From Bacillota bacterium (GTDB taxonomy: Bacteria > Bacillota > Clostridia > Acetivibrionales > DSM-1351), in assembly GCA_023398105.1 (NCBI GenBank), contig JAEWST010000129.1, forward strand, positions 1 through 7,056: DNA of 7,056 nucleotides. The letters run 5' to 3'. This document shows, piece by piece, positions 6,632 to 7,056 of this stretch. A program made the position numbers and the translations under genes. Every line of letters begins with the position of its first letter. The stretch's first letter is position 1. The notes under the pieces are model-generated. The model made no database searches, was not told where the DNA came from, and worked only from the letters and a program-made list of their open reading frames with translations.

Positions 6632-6673
6632 TATTTACTAATATTTTACACTATTATGTAAAATAAGTAAATA
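6632..6673. promoter_or_regulatory. Nested AT-rich dyad, operator-like, upstream of the operon
   Basis: The inner arms ATTTTACA (6643-6650) and TGTAAAAT (6657-6664) are perfect complements around a 6-base spacer. The outer arms TATTTACT (6632-6639) and AGTAAATA (6666-6673) are also perfect complements, with their centre displaced by one base. A third copy of the outer half-site, AGTAAATA, occurs at 6602-6609. Such repeated half-sites overlapping a promoter suggest binding by a dimeric regulator. A cruciform or an RNA hairpin is an alternative, though the stem is all A/T apart from three G-C pairs. Confidence 0.45.
6643..6671 (-). promoter_or_regulatory. Predicted sigma-A-type promoter of the RiPP operon
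   Basis: On the minus strand TTTACT (6666-6671) and TAAAAT (6643-6648) match the -35 and -10 boxes in four and five of six positions. They are separated by exactly 17 bases. Transcription would start near 6636, giving a leader of about 120 bases before the first maturase. The -35 lies in the outer dyad arm and the -10 in the inner arm, so a bound regulator would block polymerase directly. AT-rich DNA makes chance matches common, hence moderate confidence. Confidence 0.45.
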
Positions 6674-6808
6674 TATAGAGGATAATATACTCTTTTTAAT
6701 CATTTATAAAAAATTATGATTATAATTTACCGTTCAACGATAAAAAATTAACAGAAGGCTATATTTTCGCAATCTAGGCTCTTTTTCAGAAAGGTATGTT
6801 CAAAAATG

Positions 6809-6844
6809 GGTTCTGTTGCAAAAACTTTTGACTCTTCTGCAACA
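6809..6844 (+). repeat. IS6-family-like terminal sequence (isolated)
   Basis: GGTTCTGTTGCAAAAAC beginning at 6809 matches the start of IS6-family terminal inverted repeats (GGTTCTGTTGCAAAGT and similar). It is oriented as a left end reading rightwards, like the one at 351. No transposase frame follows within the remaining 200 bases, so it is an isolated end, a degenerate copy, or chance. TGTTGCA (6814-6820) also pairs with TGCAACA (6838-6844), forming a hairpin. Between 6674 and 6808 I see no gene or further element. Confidence 0.4.
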
Positions 6845-6912
6845 ACTATGTTAAAACCATATCCTATTATTGGTAAGGAGTAAATGCTTTATGAAATCAA
6901 GTCTAGTAATAA

Positions 6913-7023
6913 CCCCCATTTCAAATGGGGGCTTAATATTAGCCCCTCCAGGGCATTGTTACTGGTTACGCCTAAAGGCGTGGTTTCGCAATACCATTTT
7001 TACTGGTAACCTCTTAAAAGAGG
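6913..7023. ncRNA. Compact hairpin-rich element, possible structured RNA or transposon-end structure
   Basis: Perfect stems are packed almost without gaps. CCCCCATTT/AAATGGGGG is at 6913-6931. GGGGCT/AGCCCC (6928-6946) shares four G bases with the first, so the two exclude each other. GCCC/GGGC is at 6942-6954. GGTTAC (6964-6969) pairs with GTAACC (7006-7011) and encloses ACGCC/GGCGT (6968-6981) and TGGT/ACCA (6981-6996), an arrangement like a three-way junction. CCTCTT/AAGAGG is at 7010-7023. This GC-containing patch stands out from AT-rich surroundings. It resembles the structured ends or guide-type RNAs of IS200/IS605 and IscB/TnpB elements, but I cannot match it to a named family, and any associated protein gene would lie beyond 7056. 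The strand of transcription is unknown. Confidence 0.45.
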
Positions 7024-7056
7024 CTCTCTGTTACTTCCTATTTTTCTAATTTATCA

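Noticed and set aside
6884..7009. 41-codon plus-strand frame with AAGGAG just before its ATG
   Set aside because: The spacing between AAGGAG and the ATG is only 3 bases, and most of the frame coincides with the perfect hairpins at 6913-7023. The palindromic structure explains the sequence better than coding.

Overview
The window is a very AT-rich stretch in which all intact genes lie on the minus strand. They have strong AGGAGG-type ribosome binding sites and short spacing, and the base composition and protein families fit a low-GC Firmicute, most likely a member of the Clostridia. The genus cannot be fixed from the sequence alone.

The core (about 934-6671) reads as one peptide-modification (RiPP) operon. 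Its order of transcription, right to left, is: a promoter embedded in a nested dyad (6632-6673); a radical SAM/SPASM enzyme (6517-5345); a 37-codon peptide gene with an excellent ribosome binding site (5245-5132), easily missed because it is so short; a second radical SAM/SPASM enzyme (4957-3647); a cytosolic HExxH metallopeptidase (3616-2906); and a cobalamin-binding radical SAM enzyme of the 'RiPP maturation radical SAM protein 1' type (2760-934). The simplest model is that the small peptide is the substrate. Its C-terminal segment SCDVSISIGWKYNY would be crosslinked by the two SPASM enzymes, C-methylated or otherwise altered by the B12 enzyme, and separated from its leader by the peptidase. 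No transporter, immunity gene or second precursor is seen. A perfect 16-bp inverted repeat brackets the peptide gene.

Both flanks are scarred. The left flank (1-933) holds an out-of-frame, 5'-truncated fragment of a sugar ABC permease, the first part of an IS6-family element (terminal repeat plus 25 transposase codons), an interrupted reading frame of unknown family, and an orphan ribosome binding site with a 9-codon start. The right flank (6674-7056) holds a second IS6-like terminal sequence in the same orientation and then a compact set of nested and mutually exclusive hairpins. That set looks like a structured RNA or transposon-end element and may continue past the window edge. The picture is an accessory island with a possibly undescribed three-radical-SAM RiPP pathway, bordered by decayed mobile DNA.
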